A DNA stretch of 64,000 nt from Rhodamnia argentea (Eukaryota; Streptophyta; Magnoliopsida; Myrtales; Myrtaceae). Position numbers and translations under genes: made by a program. The stretch is taken from contig NC_063150.1 in the NCBI RefSeq assembly GCF_020921035.1, positions 2,046,001-2,110,000 of the forward strand. Direction: 5' to 3'. Below, one piece after another: positions 45,209 to 57,130 of this stretch. The notes under the pieces are model-generated. The model saw only the letters and a list, made by a program, of their open reading frames with translations. It ran no database searches and had not been told where the DNA came from. How positions within the stretch are numbered: position 1 is the stretch's first letter; the number at the start of each line of letters is the position of its first letter.

Positions 45209-48200
45209 CAAAAGTTTTCAAAAACAATATATATTTCATACTTTCCCTTTTTACATATTTTGAAGTTGCAATGTTACTCTTATTGATTATCAATGAATTT
45301 TGTCAATTAAAGAGAATTAGTTATGAACTTGTTCGTCTACCAATCAACTGCAATTAGTGAGGGAGTACCCAAAGAGCCCTCAGTTAGAGGAATGGCAAGT
45401 TTCATGGTCTAATTTTGAGAACAAATGGAGCCACCGGTCTTTTTTAAGAAACCCGTGAGAGACGTTACGTGACGCTTACAACCTCACGTCGAATGGGAGA
45501 TGGCTCTGTAAAGCGATCCCCAAGCAAAATTCATCTCCAAACGATCATTGCCCCTGCGAAGTCAGGCGGGATCGCGCCGCCAATGGACATGCGTCGTCCA
45601 GTGGGAGTGTAATCCGCGCCGCGACATGTAATGATATCTAAGTTTGTCGCCAAAATGGAGTTGATAAGATTCATTAAAGTGAGCCAATGCATAATTTCTT
45701 TCGGATGGAAAAAGACAAACGCATTAGTCAACAAATTTGGAGAGAATCCGAATTAATTCGACCCGGCTCACCAGGATATATTTCCTTAGAAAGACTCAGT
45801 ACCCCAGATTCTTAGACTTCGCTTATAAGGAAACCAATTGATTACAATCTTGGACTTTCATGTCAAAGAACAACTAATGAGGTTGTCCATTAGCCCACTG
45901 TTTGGTGATGGAATCGGATTGAGAATTGACCTAACTCAATCATCTTCTATGTGTAGCATTTCTTCGGTTCCGGGGCATTCAGAAGATCTCTCCATAATCG
46001 ATGCATTCGACACCCAAAATACTCTCTTCGCAAAACGAAGTTACGAAAGCTAACTTAATCTATGTCGAGCTTTTTTGTTTTTACTTTTATTTATGCATTT
46101 CCCAGACCATGCATGATCAAATTGATTATGATTTTTGTACTAATCTTATACCCGACTATCTATCAACTTCTATGGAACTTCTTGATTGGTAGAGACATGT
46201 ATTATCCGCAAGTAATCTGTTGTCATTAATGACTAAGCAAGGATACTTGGCATAGTGGCACCAGTCCTAGAGACAAATAAAAATCCACTGGAAAGGGTAA
46301 TCACGTTAATTACCGACTAATCCATTTCGAATTTGTGGATGTTTACATTGGCCGTCTCAAGGTAAATAGAAAGGCGTCAAAATGTCATGCCCTTTAATCT
46401 AAAATCTCGAACCAAAGATCGTTGCTGTTGCGCGCAATCGATCATCAATCAAAATGTGGCAAGTTTTAGAAATTTACTCTTGGATAATAGGTCGTACGTC
46501 CGACGGGTAGATAGAGGGTGCTCATAAAGTTTGCCTCGCTTGTGTTCTTCTCCAAACTTCAAATGATATATGACTAACATAACCTGTGACGCTCACAACG
46601 TTCGCCTGGCTATAATACTAATTTGTCTTTTATCTTCCTCTTTAATTAATATTACTAAACACAATCTGAACTTTTTCTCCATAATTTAATGCTATTAAGA
46701 TCGCGTTTACTAAAACCCAATGTAGGAAAGTGGGGGGAGTTCCATGCCTTCTCATAAACTAAAATTTTTCTCTAGAGCCAAGGAGTTGCACTGCTGAAAC
46801 CAAAGTGATAGAAGAAGGGAGTCTACACTTCCTTCCACAATCCCTAGACTGGAATTTTTCCACAGATCCTCCAGTTCTCTGCACCTTTTTCCTTTTTGGT
46901 TGTGAACATTTATTTTTTTTAGAAAGATTTGATTTTTTTTTTGTTATTATTACTAATCTGTTTGCCTTTTCTCTCTGGATCAGGCAGGAGAAAGAGATTT
47001 TAGACACCTAAAGCAAGTATCTGAAAAGGGGATTAAAGATCATACTTTGTGAAAGCAGATTTTGTTTCTTTTTTCGTTCTTTTTTTCGGGTTTCATTCTG
47101 ATTTATGCAGGTTTTATGAGGTTAGTTGTTCCGAAGAGTACTTTTTCTTTTTTAGAATCTGGGAGGAAAATAATTTGGAGATGGCATTGGTGACAATTTT
47201 ACCATTTATTACTTACCGAATATCTATTCTAATCTATCCAGGAATTCAGAAAAATAACGAACACAGAACAAGATAGACCAAGAATAGGCCGGAATCTTAC
47301 CTAGGGCACTTTTCTAAAACCATCATTGACGTGATAGATTTTAAGATTTGATTAGCTGACTAGCTAGTAGTTCCTCATGAAGATCGAAAGGTACGAGAAT
47401 CTTATTCAGCATGTCTTTAAGCAAACACTAAAAATACAATTTCTTCATAAAGAATTTGATCAAACGCGTTCCGGTTATCTTCTTGCGATAACTGTTTTTC
47501 TTTTTGGACCACGCTACCTTCTTGCGATTAAAAGTAGTGCTCTTTAGCTGCATGAAATCCATGGACAATCAAGTAATTAAGATAACTAGGATGAAGTTTT
47601 ATTCTCTGTTGATTTTTTACCTTTTTAGGACATCTATTCTTAATTTCTTGAGTTCATATGGAAGTGCAAAGTTGACAGATCTTGTACCCTAAACGGAGTT
47701 CAAGAAACCTAATGCATACGAACAATCAATCATTTATGTTTGTCTAAGTTTGATTTTAATCACGTTGGCTGCTAATTTTCAATCAAATCATGTCAAAATT
47801 TTGTCCCAAAACAAAATCTTCTATCTTTTCAAAGTCTATATTTATAATTATTTATAAAACTAGTCGATCAGCAAGTTTTTCGTAAGGTCTATTCATCTTG
47901 GATCCATATGCATTTTTTCATACTTCTTTGCAAAAGAATAATGTATGTTTCTGCCATAATCCAATGTAAATATAACCATACTCGAATTTTCAAAATATTG
48001 TTGCTGCCTTTTTGTTATTGTCATGAAGTGTAATGAGTAGTCGACAAAAAATAAAATATTGATTAATATTAAGTAGACAATGATATGCTTCATCCTATTC
48101 ATACCCTCAATTTGATGTCCTTCCAAAGAACCTTTAAAAAGGATATCTTGACAGGGAAGCAATTAACCATATATATATATATTTATATTTATTTATTTAT

Positions 48201-48594
48201 GAGTATATCTAGCAGCATATAGAAGATCTTCAATATATATATTCCTTGTTGAGTCATAAATTCAACAATATATTCCCTTACTGCATCATTCTATATGTAT
48301 GCTTCTTGTGTAATCCCTCGCAGGTTATGTAAGTTATCCGATTCTCGTACCCTTCTTTCGATCGGAAGTTCAAAATTTTGGGGATTTAAATTCGTTTTAC
48401 TTACCAGCAATGGTCATTTTCATTGAAATTGGCCTTGCCAATTATGGGTTATTGAGTTTCATGCATCAGGATAATTGTTTTTGTCAAACCATTCCGTAGT
48501 TCTAATATTAGCTGAGCTGACTATTTCTTATGCATCAGGAAAATATTTCACTATGCTTAACAGATGCTTTATACGGTACAGTAATGGAACTTCC
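45209..48594. other. Intergenic region upstream of the CKI1 gene
   Basis: AT-rich DNA with no recognised gene. It has scattered short open frames below 100 codons and a (TA)n-rich patch at about 48170-48240. It should hold distal promoter elements of the histidine kinase. Confidence 0.4.
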
Positions 48595-48602
48595 TATATA
48601 TA
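48595..48602 (+). promoter_or_regulatory. Possible TATA box of the CKI1 gene
   Basis: TATATATA in the context ttcctatatatacttcag stands 328 bp before the start codon. This would give a leader of about 300 nt. AT-rich DNA makes chance matches likely. Confidence 0.35.
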
Positions 48603-48929
48603 CTTCAGTTTATAAAACTTAACCTAATGTTTCATGTGAGAGACAAAATTTCCATATCATGTCCTAGGTTCTTGACATGAAAAAATCCTCAAAGAACTCT
48701 AAATAGGAAACAAATTAAAAAGGCATGATCTAGACAGCTATTCTGCTGAAAACTTATGAAATAGTGTCGTTATTCTGAGAAATTAGGAAAGATTTAGTTA
48801 GGAAATGACTTATTCTGATTTTATGCCTTAAATAAAGTAAGCATGTATCCAAAGCATATCTTTTGTGTTATTTTTTCCGCTCTCTGAACAACCATGCAGA
48901 AATTTTCCTTGTCATAGCAGGAAGATCGG

Positions 48930-51900
48930 ATGAAACATAGCTCAGCTTCGATGTTGCGGCTCGATCACTACTTCGTTATTCTGGTGATTCCTGGAAACTT
49001 GCTTTAAATTTGTCATTTTATGATTTTGAGAGACTAATAATAGTATGCGCTAATATAGTATTCAAAGGTTGAACATGTTATGTAACATGCAAAAGATCCT
49101 GGCAGTGCTGTTCTCGTGGTCTCAATGCAAAGGAGTGAAAAATTGCGTCAAAATCGTGCTTTTACAAACTTTTCCCCTTCCCTTTCACAATTTTCGCTCT
49201 GGTGAAATCGCAAATTTCCAATGCAGGCGGTCGTGAATCTGATTCTTGCTGCTTTACTCATTCCGAGCTGGATAAGTATGATGAGGCATGTTGAGGATGA
49301 CTTGAAATTGAAATCTGAGAGCTTCAGCTCCCGAATGAAATCAGAAGTCGAGCACACAGCAGAAATCATACACTCGATGAACTTGAAAGCTACAGCTTTA
49401 GCCCGAATTCTGCATTCATCTCTAAGCAGCACAAATTTTTCTTTCGTGGATGTCGAAACTAAGGTACAAGCTCATTATCAGTGTTCTATAAAAAGTGTTA
49501 TGTCCAACCTTAGCATTTAACAGTTAAACAAGTAATTGAGCTTACAATTTTCACAGGTTGCTCCGTCAATGTTTCAAGCATTATTAGGGGTTCCGCACAT
49601 CACTCAAATTTCTTATGCCAGAGTAGACGGCCTCTTCTTCTCCTACTATATCGATCGCAACCAAATCGTCATGCTGTATGCCAACTCTTCCCTCTATGCC
49701 AATTCAAGTTCGCCTGATGCCAACAAGTACACTTGGTATAAACAGCCGGTGGACCCTAACACAGGAAAGCGCCGCGGAGATGCAACCATATCTCATCCTC
49801 AATCTCTTGTTAGTTCTACTTGGTTCCGAGAAGCCTTGAATAGCACAAATGGGGTAGCCTCATTAGACATCGGATGGAACCACAAGCAGGACCATGTGTT
49901 GCTTAATGCTGCCAGTGTCGATGCAAGAGGAGTAGTCTCGGTTGGGATTCTTGTCAAGCAAGTAACTGATTTCTTCTCCGATATTAACTCAGGGGGAAGC
50001 AGCTTGTATTTGGTTGGTGAAGATGGGGAAGTACTTCTACATGGCCTTCCGAACACCCATATGTCTATAACTGATGATTCTGTTTCCATTCAAGTAATGG
50101 GTCGAGATGGTGTCATGGCAGGTCATATTGGTAAATTCTCCTGCAATTTCAGTGACGCCAATTCAGGAACATCTGCAATGAATTATCAGGAAACGAAGTA
50201 TACGCTTCACTGTGCACCGGTTAATATATTGGGGAAGCAATCTGTAAGGACTAATTGCTTCCTGTTCATCACCTATTGAAAGAGTTCCATAGTTGACATT
50301 TTCATATATTTTCTCTAGTAATTATAAGTAGTAGCAATAATAGGATTCTGTTCTTGCATATCAGGTGTACATATTGGCAGTCCCTGACCAGACACCGATC
50401 GGTTTTGCTCATCAGAAGCACACATCGTTGTCACTTCTCCTAGCATTGCTCAGCATGGAGGTCATCACCAATTTGAGTTTCGTGTTCTTGGCTGCAGGGG
50501 CTTTGAGAAGAGAGATGCACTTGCGTGCCACACTTATAAAGCAAATGGAGGCGACTTGGCAAGCTGAGAGTAAGAGCACGAGCAGGAGCAATGCATTTGC
50601 TCAAGTGAGTCATGACATTCGAGCGTCTCTAGCCGGAATTACTGGCCTTATAGAGATAAGTTACAACGAAGTTTCTCCAGGCTCTGAGCTAGCGAAAAAT
50701 CTGAAGCAGATGGAAGCTTGTGCAAAGGACCTGCTGGGTAAGATACCAGTTTGTAGATTTTCGTGATCGGTTGAGAAAAAAAGATGAATTTGTTATGGGG
50801 GCAAGTTTTAATGAAGGGAGTTAAAGTTCATGCATTTCTGGTTTGCAGCTTTGTTAAATTCCATTCTCGATACCAGTAAAATCGAGGCCGGGAAAATGCA
50901 GCTGGAAGAAGAAGAATTCAATTTGGCTCAACTTCTCGAAGATGTGGTTGATCTATATCACCCGGTGGCTATGAGAAAAGGCGTAGACGTGGTCCTAGAC
51001 CTGAGTGATGGCTCGGTGCTCAAGCAATCTCTTGTTAAGGGTGATCGGGGAAAGCTCAAACAGATCCTGTCTAATCTGTTAAGCAATGCCGTTAAATTCA
51101 CGGATGATGGTCATATATCTGTTCGAGCATGGGTACAAGAACCCCGCTTCGAAAATCCGATACAGGCTTCTGCTCGGAACAGCTGGCTCACACGCTTGTC
51201 ATGCTTGTTCTCTGAGAAAGATGATAACGACAATGGCGATGAAGCAGCGAGTGAAGTCCGGCAAAATCCCGGTTCTGCAGAACTTGTATTTGAGGTAAAT
51301 GATACGGGCAAAGGAATCCCCAAAGAGAAGCGGAAGTCGGTCTTTGAAAACTATACTCAGGTGAAAGAAACGGCTCAAGGACAAGGAGGCACCGGTTTGG
51401 GCCTCGGCATCGTTCAGTCTCTGGTATGTCCCCCCTTTTCTGTATCTGAAAGTTACTTCCTTTACCCTGTCTCTCTGCTTAAGATCAAGTGTTTTGATTA
51501 GTTTAAGGAAGCAAGTTATCATCTTCGATAGTAATGAGGAATCTCTCTCCTCTGCCGACTAATACTCGGTGCCAGGTTCGCCTCATGGGCGGAGACATAG
51601 AGATAGCAGATAAGGACGTTGGCGAGAGAGGGACATGCTTCAGGTTCAATGTTTTTCTCATTCCATGTGAAGCCGGCGCCGAGAAATCATCAGACAGAGA
51701 CTTTGAGCCCGGAGGTAACAGCATGGCATGTAGTCTTGGGTTAACTGTCCACACTCCTAATCCTGGCCACAATCCTAGTGCTGCCCTGAGCTTTCATAGC
51801 TCTCGACAAGCCTTTCGTCCTAAATCAGAAGGGTCTCGTGTCGTGTTACTGATCCAGAGTGAAAAGCGGAGGAGAATTTGTGGGAGTTTCATGGAAGGAC

Positions 51901-53096
51901 TCGGGATAAAAGTACTCATGGCCAGCCAGTGGCAGGATCTTCGTGTAATTCTCAAGAAGGTGCGAACAAAGGTCAACCTCTCGCAACATAGCTCCTCCGG
52001 AGAATCGGACACGAGTTTAAGGAGCGGTTCCAGTGACAAGTCCCACGGCAAGGCCAGGGATGTGGCTCTAAGTTTCCGGGATGATGCAGACTGTATCCTC
52101 CCTGCCTACTACGAGAGGAATAGTCGCAAAAATGAAGCGGGCTTCGTGCTACTTATAATAGACGCAAGCTCCGAGTCTTTTCAAGAGCTATGTGAGACCG
52201 TGGCTGAATTTAGACAATTTATGCTGAGCAATTGCTATAAGGTCATTTGGTTGGATAAGCCGACAATGAGGAATATCGACCAGAGGGCCATTAGAGACGG
52301 CAAGATAGACCCCCGTGACATCATCATGTCAAAGCCCCTTCACGGGACCCGTCTGCTCCAAGTGATAAGGCTTCTACCGGAGTTTGGGGGTTCGGTGCTA
52401 AGAACGTTGGGCGAGCAGGCGGAGGAGAGACCGGTTCAGCATCTGGAAGTGACTAAACTTGTTTCACAAGAAACTGGAAATACTAGCGCAGGGAAGCCTT
52501 TGAGTGGAAAGAAAGTGCTGGTCGCCGACGACGGTGAGGTGATGCGAAAGCTGGCTGCAGCTAATCTTTTGACTCTTGGTGCGACCATCCATGTCTGCGA
52601 AAATGGGGCAGAAGCCGTCAAGTCAGTTCGCGAAGGGCTTAGCGAGCAGTGGCAGCAAGGACTTTCTGACTGTCGTCCTTATGACTACATATTGATGGAC
52701 TGCCTGGTAAAGCGGTTCGCATTCACTACAATATCCTAGTATTTCTAAAGTTTATACTCCAATAGTTAACTCGAACGTGATCAAACCATCGGAAACTAGG
52801 AGTACTCCGGAATTTTTCATTGTTGACTTAAGATCCTGATGTTAATGTAACCCTGAATCTGCAGTTTTGTCTTTGTTTCTGTCTAGATGCCGATAATGGA
52901 TGGTTATGAAGCAGCAAGACAGATTAGGGAGGAGGAAAAGCATTACGGGGTGCACACGCCGATCATAGCGTTGACGGCTCACTCCTCGGGCTCCGAGACG
53001 GAGAAGATACTTGAGGCCGGGATGGATCTCCATATGCAGAAGCCCGCGAATGCGGCTCGCCTTATGAAAGCCATCAATCAAATTGAGAGCAGATGA
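48930..53096 (+). CDS. CKI1: CKI1-type hybrid sensor histidine kinase
   Basis: Seven exons join in phase to 1088 aa: 48930-48983, 49227-49463, 49557-50243, 50365-50737, 50849-51423, 51576-52706 and 52887-53096. Order: membrane span 1 (about residues 14-34), a roughly 310-residue extracellular domain with several N-glycosylation sites (for example YANSS), membrane span 2 (about 346-373), and a dimerisation domain with phospho-acceptor His409 in VSHDIR. The ATP-binding domain has its N-box near 526-533, DTGKG at 602-606 and GTGLGLG at 631-637. A C-terminal receiver has Asp960/961, phospho-acceptor Asp1017 in LMDCLMP, Thr1049 and Lys1071. All key phosphorelay residues are present. CKI1 is a plasma-membrane kinase that feeds the cytokinin phosphorelay (AHP to ARR) without binding cytokinin, and it acts in female gametophyte and vascular development. 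The first exon is only 18 codons long and is supported by the continuous membrane span across the junction. Confidence 0.95.
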
Positions 53097-55294
53097 GGTG
53101 CTATACTGATATGTAATATGAACTGTAATAATCTGGTGTTTTGACAGGTGAGATCTCAGACAGCAAACATATGGACAAATGCCTGTTTCTATGAATATAT
53201 ACCCAACAGCTGATAGACTCTGACCTTAGTAACAAAAAATTCACATCTCTATCAATACTATCTATCGTAGATTATTAAGGATAGAACTGAAAGAAAAATT
53301 GTCCCTGTACTCATCGCGTGACAATTCACTTCGCACATGTGATTGCCGACCGACATAGACATTGCATAAATCCGCCATCTGAGCACAAATACCGCGAATA
53401 AATTTTTGACTTGCAATTTTTATTCCTACCTTTATCTCTTCTTAATGGATTCCAAATCTTAGAAAAACTGATAAAGCTATAGCACATATTCAACTAATAT
53501 AGGTTCTTTGGAATATAACTATAAGAGAGGAATTTATCCAATTCAAAGTAAAAGTCGATGTGTATTATATCTAATTGCGTCAATGATATAAACATTGGAA
53601 GCTAATTATGACTGTAAATTTTATAGTATAGTTGTCCATTTGATTTGAAACTAACACAAAATGAAACATACACTTTACTACATGAATAGTACAACTAAGA
53701 TATTAATTTTATGACGTATAACTTATTTTATAACACAAAAAATTTTAATTTTATACTTTGCCAAGTTAAAGATCACAATAGAATTTTAGTTATAAAAAAT
53801 TGAAAATGTATGTTATTAAAATGGAAAAATTGACGCAAGTTGCAAAGAATTTTATGAAAAGAAAAATATATCCTATGATTTACAATTACCGTTTAAATTG
53901 AATTTATATTAAAAGATGGACGAGAGAGAAGATATTGAGTATATACTAATTATTTAAAATAATTTAACCAATGGTTATATTATTTTGAAGTAAAATGAAT
54001 CAAAGTAAATTAAAATAGCATACAAGAACTCAAAAAAAAAAAAACATATATTATCGAAAAAGAACTTATTCGATCTTATTTTTAACTTTCGAAACTTCTA
54101 AATACAAATTTATGATGAAATTGAATATATTGAGAACATTAAAGTGCAACTTATTATGAAGATTAACTACTTCACGGCTTGTGATTGCAAAAATGAGGAA
54201 ATGCTTCAAATATAACATCGAAACAAAATTAAAAATCCAATAACACATCTTGTTTTTTAAATAAAGGACTTCTACTTGTGTAATATAGCCACCAATCTAA
54301 TAAATGTCTGAATTCTACCCCCCAAAAAAAATACTTGTACTTTTAAATGCAAATTCTCGTTTCATGAATTAATCTTTATTGACAAATGAATTCATTTTTA
54401 TAGTTATGTATTAATCTCCCCGTCTTGCATCCACGGACCCATGCTGCCGTGCACCCTTGCTATTAAACTATGTCGCCACCATGTACTAACACATTCCAAC
54501 CATAAATTTTTTAGGCCTATAGAATACCTTGAAAATTCCTGAACCGTAGTTTCTCCGGAAACTTAGAAACTTAGATCAGTAAAATAATTTCGCCGAGAAA
54601 GATGCCGCGACTTCAGAGAAAAAGGGTAAATATCGGAAAACTTTGAACCCCCTCTTCACCTGATAAATGTCTAAATTCTGAGCTATTAGATTACAAGAAA
54701 AACTTTGTAATATACTATTCCATCAGTATCAAAACCTAATTTACTCCTTGTCTTCCGGAAAAAATTAACTGCAATTTTGGTAGCTTAGTAATATTTCCGG
54801 AAATTTGATTTATTCTGCTTCAAAAATATCTATAAAATTTTGTACAGGGGGTGTTATGATTACTGAATCATTGCCATGGCTTTTAGCGTCATCACATGGA
54901 ACTCTGCATCACGGGTGACAGATCTGACATTTGTTCAGCAGAACCTCCCTGCCTTCCTTTTACAACTCGCTTTTCCATGATCATGGCGGTTCAAGAATTG
55001 AGAAGGTTTGAAAACGAAAAGAGGCAAAGAACAAGCAAAGAGAATTCCACAATTCTGTGCCAAACCATTCATCACCCAAAACCCATTTCCATATACCATA
55101 TACTGCCATAAATATCCACACCCATAAGTTATTGAGAACAGATAAGGAAAACCTTAAACAGGCCTTCAGCTTAAATACATAGTTGAAAATTGGAGGAGAA
55201 AACCTTGGTAGAGACGTCTGCGCATAATGGATACAAGTGGTGGTCTTGTTTCAACGATGGAACATGCGGCGATGACATCATTATCATTCATCAC
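53097..55294. other. Intergenic region between CKI1 and the CLE gene
   Basis: Strongly AT-rich (especially 53440-54420) with no gene recognised. The first part holds the CKI1 3' UTR, and the end next to 55294 holds the CLE 3' UTR. Confidence 0.5.
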
Positions 55295-55612
55295 TTACTT
55301 ATTTGATTCTGGATTCGGACCGCTCGGGACTTCGTGAGCGGCAGCTTCGAATTCCCTACTCGGCGAGTGTCTCGTAGGAGTAGCAGTTGTTGTTGTTGAA
55401 GCAGTAGCGACAGAAGCTTCTGCAAGTTTTCGGTGCAGTCCCATGGTTTCAAGAGAAGCAGCAGAAGAGAGGAGTTGTCTGCGTGACCAAGATGATGGTG
55501 AGGGTGATTTGGGTGAATCTGCTGGGCAAGCCAAGATTGGAAGGATCAAGAGAAGCCCAAGGAACAGAAGCAATGCTTGTGGTGATGATCTTCTTGAATT
55601 CCTTTTAGCCAT
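55295..55612 (-). CDS. CLE peptide precursor, TDIF (CLE41/CLE44) type, variant peptide
   Basis: A small intronless gene of 105 aa. It starts MAKRNSRRSS, followed by a hydrophobic signal segment (LLLFLGLLLILPILA, about residues 14-28). A variable Ser/Ala/Thr-rich region follows, then the conserved lead-in REFEAAAHE and the C-terminal CLE motif HEVPSGPNPESN at 93-104, with one Lys before the stop. TDIF, made by CLE41/44, is HEVPSGPNPISN, so the motif matches at 11 of 12 positions, with Ile10 replaced by Glu. TDIF is secreted, trimmed and hydroxylated, and is perceived by the receptor kinase TDR/PXY to promote cambial division and block xylem differentiation. The extra Lys would need removal by a carboxypeptidase of SOL1 type. 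Upstream in-frame ATGs at 55630 and 55663 exist, but MAKR directly before the hydrophobic core is the more typical start. Confidence 0.88.
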   Translation of the reverse strand: MAKRNSRRSSPQALLLFLGLLLILPILACPADSPKSPSPSSWSRRQLLSSAASLETMGLHRKLAEASVATASTTTTATPTRHSPSREFEAAAHEVPSGPNPESNK

Positions 55613-56070
55613 GAATGATGAGAAACCCATGAACCAGCCCCAAGAAACCCTCAAGAGTATCAATGTCCATGAACCAGTAATATTACCAGTTGATGGACAA
55701 AGAAGAGCGAAGGAGACAAGGATGTGTTTGCCTTTGAAGAGAGTTAAATGGTCAAGTCCAAATTCTTTTGGTGACTTCTAGGAGGTAATGTGTACAGGAG
55801 GCTAGCAGCAGACAATGAAGTGACTTTTTTCCTCTCTCTCTCTCTCTCCGAATTTTATCAATATTCTTGTCTCCCTCATGATGCAGTAGTTATCAGAAAA
55901 TGATAGGGGCAGATTGATGCCAAAGGCAGGGCAGAAAAGAAGAACCTCAAGAACAGTAAGATAGAATATGTAAAAACTTCCTAGATCTTTTGCTTGCAAA
56001 GTGCATTCCACCCTTTTCAAAATTTTCAATTAAGATGATGAATAAGGTAGCGTTGATGCCTATATAAAGT
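55613..56070 (-). promoter_or_regulatory. CLE gene leader and promoter region
   Basis: On the gene strand there is a GA tract (about 55834-55849). A TATA-like element lies at 56058-56068 (TATATAAA on plus, TTTATATAGG on minus), about 450 bp before the start. The long leader is an inference. Confidence 0.3.
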
Positions 56071-56599
56071 TGTGGAATCAGTACATGATTTTAAACTACA
56101 GCTAGCGTTCTTTGTGCTAGTTTAGAGTTTATATTTTACTCCTAAAATTAATTTATTTCACTTAGAAGAACGTGAATTTACTGTGGTTAAAAGTGAAATA
56201 TAAAGTGGTTATTCATAACGCCCTTTCTTTTTATAGAACAGATAGATAACATGTACTGTGCTTACAGTAGAAAACTAGATAGGATAGCTACCATGGCCAA
56301 GTTGAAACGTCCTCTCTTGTACTTATGAAATTACTTTGACACCTCTTGTTAGATCTAACAAGATAACAAATGATGTAGTATTTATTGTTCCTCTTAATTG
56401 TGACGTCAATGTAATTAGCCTACACAAGCAACTCCTAAGAGCATGCGACACCACATCATTTGCTAGAAAGCCTATCCATAATGAAATAAAATTAATTATC
56501 GCCTTGAGCAAAAACGCAACAAGGCATTTGTTGTTCCTTGATGCGTGCGCGGGATGGGCGAATGTCGTTTTGAGTGATATCGATGGATTAAATGCGAAT

Positions 56600-57130
56600 G
56601 TAGGATAGATTACGACCAGAACCAAGGCGTACAAAATATCACCAGCCAAGGATCACGATTGGGATTGACGAAGTTCACCACCAAAGCCTACAGAATATCA
56701 CCTATTGATGATACAAGACTTTGGGATAGTAGAAGGTCACCACCAAGGGCTATAGAGTATCACCAGTAGAGAATACAGTTGCTTCTTTGACTCACCACCA
56801 AGGATTAATCCAATCTCCAAGGATACAGATGTTAGATAGGAGTTATCCACTCTCCAAAGAAATTCGCTCATATAAAGGCAAATTTCATATGTTTTCATTC
56901 ATCAAAAAAGTCTGCCTTACATTTGAGAATTCGCCTGTATTTATAGAAGGACTCGGACATAGGAAATAGATAACAATAAAGGACATGAGAACTAGACAAC
57001 TATAGGGACTCATTGAACACTAAAGACATATGGGAACTACTAGTATATTGAAGACATAGGAACTAGAAAATAAAATAAAGAACTAGGAACTATAAAGTAC
57101 ATTAAACACCTAGAGACTAGAACTTTGACT
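56600..57130. repeat. Two degenerate tandem-repeat arrays, LTR-like
   Basis: First array (about 56617-56845): four units of about 50-62 bp, each starting near caccaccaagg, then tatagagtatcacc or a variant. Second array (about 56950-57125): six short units around gacataggaactag. Between them lies a TATA-like catataaagg (about 56870). Repeats followed by a TATA-like motif recall a retroelement U3 region, but no ends were found. Confidence 0.55.
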
